DNA from: Stereum hirsutum FP-91666 SS1
Taxonomy: Eukaryota; Basidiomycota; Agaricomycetes; Russulales; Stereaceae
DNA length: 64,000 bases
Direction: 5' to 3'
Assembly (NCBI RefSeq): GCF_000264905.1
Contig: NW_006763133.1
Coordinates: 914,681-978,680 of the forward strand
This document shows, one piece after another, positions 60,970 through 64,000 of the stretch; position 1 is the stretch's first letter; every line of letters starts with the position of its first letter. A program made the translations under genes and the position numbers. The notes beneath the pieces were generated by a model, which saw nothing but the letters and a program-made list of their open reading frames with translations, was not told the DNA's origin and did no database searches.

Positions 60970-62164
60970 TCACAGAGCGGTCGGACTCGAGCGGAACATC
61001 GGGGCACCTGTAGGTCTTGGCATTGACACGGGAGATGAAGCTCTTGGAGGCTCATCCGTGCTCGTGTGAGTATCAGTAGTGTAGCGGGGGAGGGACTCGA
61101 GTGGGCGCGTGAGGAGGAAACCTGCGAAAAATGGGTATGTCAATTCACGGAACAATGCTCAGAAAGCAAAAGAGAAAGGCGCACCCTTCAATCCAGCCTT
61201 CTTCTCCCCTTGCCTTCCGAATCCAAAAGAACTCTTATCCATCGAACCCTTCTCCCCAAACTCCAGCGGATCCGCCTTCCTCCCACCAAACAACGATTGC
61301 CTAAACGTCGACCTCGCTCCCTTGTTCCCATTCCCATTCGCACCACTTCCAGTATAATGAGACGTAACCGCAGTGGTACCAGTCATTTGAGCCTGAACGG
61401 GCAGGACACTGGCGGAACCAGAGCGCCAAGCGCGGATGCTACGTTTGGATTTGGCTGATTCACGGAAGATGAGACCGAGGAGCATATTCACACAGCCGAG
61501 GGCAAAAAGGAAGAAGGCGGCGACGAGAGTAAAGTCGTCACAATGGTGAGAAAGAATGGTAGCTCCGATCCTATTCGTCAAAAGGAGTTACAAAGACAAG
61601 CATATCAGCATATGGACACAAAAGCGTGGGAGCCGAAGGAATGGAGAACATCGATGAATACGTACAGGCCTTGAAAGATCCCAAGCGGCCCCAAACCAAA
61701 GTTCGATCCGAGAACAGGGAAGAAACGATCGAAGAAGGGCATAGGCCAGGACACCTCGGAGAGAAAGAGGAAGATGACCTGGAAGATGATAAAGAGTCGA
61801 TTGACAACAGCCCAGAAGACGCCGGCGGGTTGGTTTGGAACAGTACTGTCCCTATTGTTCATCGTATCATTACGCGTTGCGTCAGTCTGAGTTATAGGTG
61901 AAGAGATAAAATGTGCATAGAAGACGCACTCGATATAATCACAGTTCGCAGAATCCGACTCCGAACCCGCTGCTTCAAATTCATTTACGGCTCGGACGTC
62001 GGTGACCATGACGAAGATGGAGCTTGCGAAGACTAGAATGAGGGCGACGACGCTTAGGAATCGGATGGCGTTCAGGCCATAGAAGAAGACTGAGAATAAC
62101 CAAAAATTTAGATTGGTTTTGGGATGAAATGAGAAACGGGAGACCTACGAGCACGAGGAGCCAT
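60970..62164 (-). CDS. Four-span membrane protein of unknown function
   Basis: Exons in transcription order: 62164-62149, 62089-61930, 61845-61666, 61570-61185 and 61121-60970, giving 297 residues with all phases agreeing. Four hydrophobic segments are visible: FFYGLNAIRFLSVVALILVF with ASSIFVMV; GVFWAVVNRLFIIFQVIFLF; FGLGPLGIFQGLIGATIL; and FTLVAAFFLFALGCVNMLLG. An acidic loop with two Cys follows the first span. The C-terminal cytoplasmic tail is basic, Gly/Ser-rich and disordered (GSGANGNGNKGARSTFRQSL). It looks like a basidiomycete family of small tetraspan proteins (I believe DUF7598), with no known role. Confidence 0.8.
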
Positions 62165-63040
62165 GGGAGTGGGGTACAAAGAGTTATTGCTTTGGCTTCA
62201 GCGTAGGGTGTAGATAGAACAGTACAGGCGACCAAGCACCAAGAGAAAATCTAAGAGAACAAGGGAATGGGACAGTAAAGCGAGAGTGGCAGGGTAGTGA
62301 GGTGTAGTGGAAGAAAAAAATCGACGCCCGAACACACTCGCGCTCTGCATTATAAACTCAAGACCCACGAGGCGCAAACACGATACACGGCCGCGCCGTT
62401 GTTTACGTTACGAGCGCGTCAAAGAGGACAACAGGACCAGCCGCCAAGAGTGCCTGACGGCTCAAAAGACAATGCTGAACCCAGCCGCGTTATTGTGGCT
62501 GAACAAAAGGAGCCGGGGCAAAGTCGAGGTTCCATTGTTCCCCTTTAGGCGCGCGTCGCGGGTCTGGACACGAGGAGCGTTACGTAACACTATTTTTGGG
62601 TTGTACAGCCTCGATTGGGAAGGAAGTATTTCTGTTGCGTCGGTGCTTGAGAAAATGCGAAGATGGCTTTGTTCTCGGAAAGTCCAAAGGGCGGGGCGCG
62701 TTGATGCTGTAAAATTGTGGGCATCTCCTGCTGCCAAATATACGACGCACCGCATGGTAAATATCGCTCCGACGATACAGGTACTAGTCGTTGCATGGCC
62801 CCGCTGAAATTGGCCCTTCCGATGAACGACTCTACTGTAGTTCTTGGGTAGTGCTGAACATTTAACCAGGGCTCTTACTTCTATCTACACAGCCCCTCAT
62901 GCACCGCCATCCTCAATATAGATTATTTTCAGTTAGGAGATCTAAAACAAGGATAGGAGGAATTGTGACGTAGACGATTGGCGCGACGGCCGAGTCGGAG
63001 CTTATGCCCACGCGGAAAAACGACGAGAGCAGGATGAAAG
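62165..63040. other. Intergenic region
   Basis: 876 bases between two minus-strand genes, holding the promoter of the membrane protein gene. No other gene seen. Confidence 0.35.
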
Positions 63041-64000
63041 CTACCCCAATGTCGTATTGGGACCAGCTACCTCGACATCGACGATATTACCACACCCAAG
63101 ACATCGATCTCCATCCCAAAGCACCGCCGTTTGTCCGGTCGCAACAGCCTTCTGCGGTTCGTCGAACGTAATGGTGATCCCGCCGTCATTCGACCTAGAG
63201 CACACGTTCAAGACGCGAACGTAAGGCGACAAGTAGTATGTTAGGATTAGCATAGTTGAACGAGACGAGGAGTAGACGTGAAAGTGGCGATGTCCCTGTA
63301 CTGACCTGGTCACCGAACATCCCACATCCGTCATCCTATGCCTAAACTGCGTTCTCGCCCTCAATCCTCTTCTTGTATCAACTCCTTCCGGTTCTTTTTC
63401 ACCTAGAGATCCGGAGGCCTCCAGACCGGGAAGAACCTCGTCGGGGGATATCCAACTCCAGTGTCTTGAACGAATCTTCGAGACCCAAAGGTTCTCGTTC
63501 CTAGAGATCGTTGTTAGCTAACCCTCTGCAAACACCGCTGCATTCTGAGGTTATATAGCATGAGTGAGGACCAGAAAGAAATGTCCACTCACCCTCCCTG
63601 GACAACGTAAATCGCGTTCCTCTCCTTGTCCTTCCGACATACGAACGTCTTCTTAGACATGCCCGCGAGTTTGGCGCCTTGGCCAATGGTATAAGTCCAT
63701 AGGCCTTGATGCTCGCCAAGTATTTCACCTGTGCTGAGGTCCATTATGGGGCCGGGTTTTGGTGGAATGTATGAAGCTGTTAATGCATTAGAGATCAAAT
63801 ATTAGTCCTTTACATCTGTAGGGGGATGTTAGGAGAGGAAGATGAAGAACGGTGTGATGTTTTAAGCAGACTGAGCGGGCCCGGTACTTGTGATGTGCGG
63901 TCCAAGGTAGCAGCCTGAAAGCCAGAAACCGGAGAGCAAATGACGCAAAGTAGAACTCACCCAAAAAGTCATTAAACTTCCGTTTTTCGCCAACGAAACA
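63041..64000 (-). CDS. SLM3: Mitochondrial tRNA-specific 2-thiouridylase, C-terminal part (partial)
   Basis: Exons in transcription order: >64000-63961, 63776-63593, 63500-63306 and 63194-63041. The gene runs off the window, so only about 190 C-terminal residues are visible. The series FVGEKRKFNDFL, ASYIPPKPGPIMDLSTGEIL and GEHQGLWTYTIGQGAKLAGM is characteristic of MnmA/TRMU/Slm3. The C-terminal barrel follows: WVSKIRSRHWSWISP, then ITFDEPQKAVATGQTAVLWD and GDRCLGCGNI. The enzyme thiolates the wobble uridine (position 34) of mitochondrial tRNAs for Lys, Glu and Gln, using sulfur delivered by a cysteine desulfurase. The catalytic cysteines lie further upstream, outside the window. Intron 63777-63960 (184 bases) is longer than its neighbours and could hide a very small exon. 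Confidence 0.92.

Overview
The window looks like a piece of an agaricomycete (mushroom-forming basidiomycete) genome. Nearly every recognisable gene is broken by GT-AG introns of about 50-100 bases, intergenic spaces are short, and several families are ones I associate with these fungi: a DUF4470 protein, Kre9/KNH-like secreted proteins, F-box/LRR proteins, a Crinkler-type NTPase-nuclease, a MYND protein and an atypical small kinase. Gene models were spliced by hand: I followed the reading frame across canonical splice sites and checked that exon phases add up. Family names rest on recognised motifs, not on a database search.

Layout. 1-2562: the 3' end of an unknown gene and a small secreted Kre9/KNH-like protein with a TATA box. 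3311-8207: a large fold-back element with 25-bp terminal inverted repeats, a 32-bp minisatellite, a 742-base assembly gap and a 265-bp MITE nested in one arm. 8546-10376: a Crinkler/RHS-type P-loop NTPase with a nuclease-like C-terminus, 338 bases from the element. 11493-25250: F-box/WD40 protein, SH3 membrane protein, unknown protein, a 12-exon DUF4470 protein and a small secreted protein. 26926-42440: two related F-box/LRR genes flanking one very large gene that joins a CCCH zinc finger, a long repetitive disordered region, ankyrin repeats and a Clp-like AAA+ ATPase; then a glutaredoxin-like gene almost touching a ZCCHC8-like gene, and a MYND gene. 43027-52624: a gene-poor stretch with a duplicated small gene and decayed coding remnants. 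52625-64000: an unknown protein, dihydroxyacetone kinase, a degenerate kinase, a PRISE-like reductase, a four-span membrane protein and the 3' part of a mitochondrial tRNA 2-thiouridylase.

The genes do not form one pathway. They are a mix of housekeeping functions (DHA kinase, tRNA thiolation, RNA surveillance), ubiquitin-ligase adaptors (three F-box proteins), secreted or cell-surface proteins, and fast-evolving accessory loci. The most unusual items are the CCCH-ankyrin-AAA+ fusion, the fold-back element whose two arms record a MITE insertion, and the Crinkler-type gene beside it.
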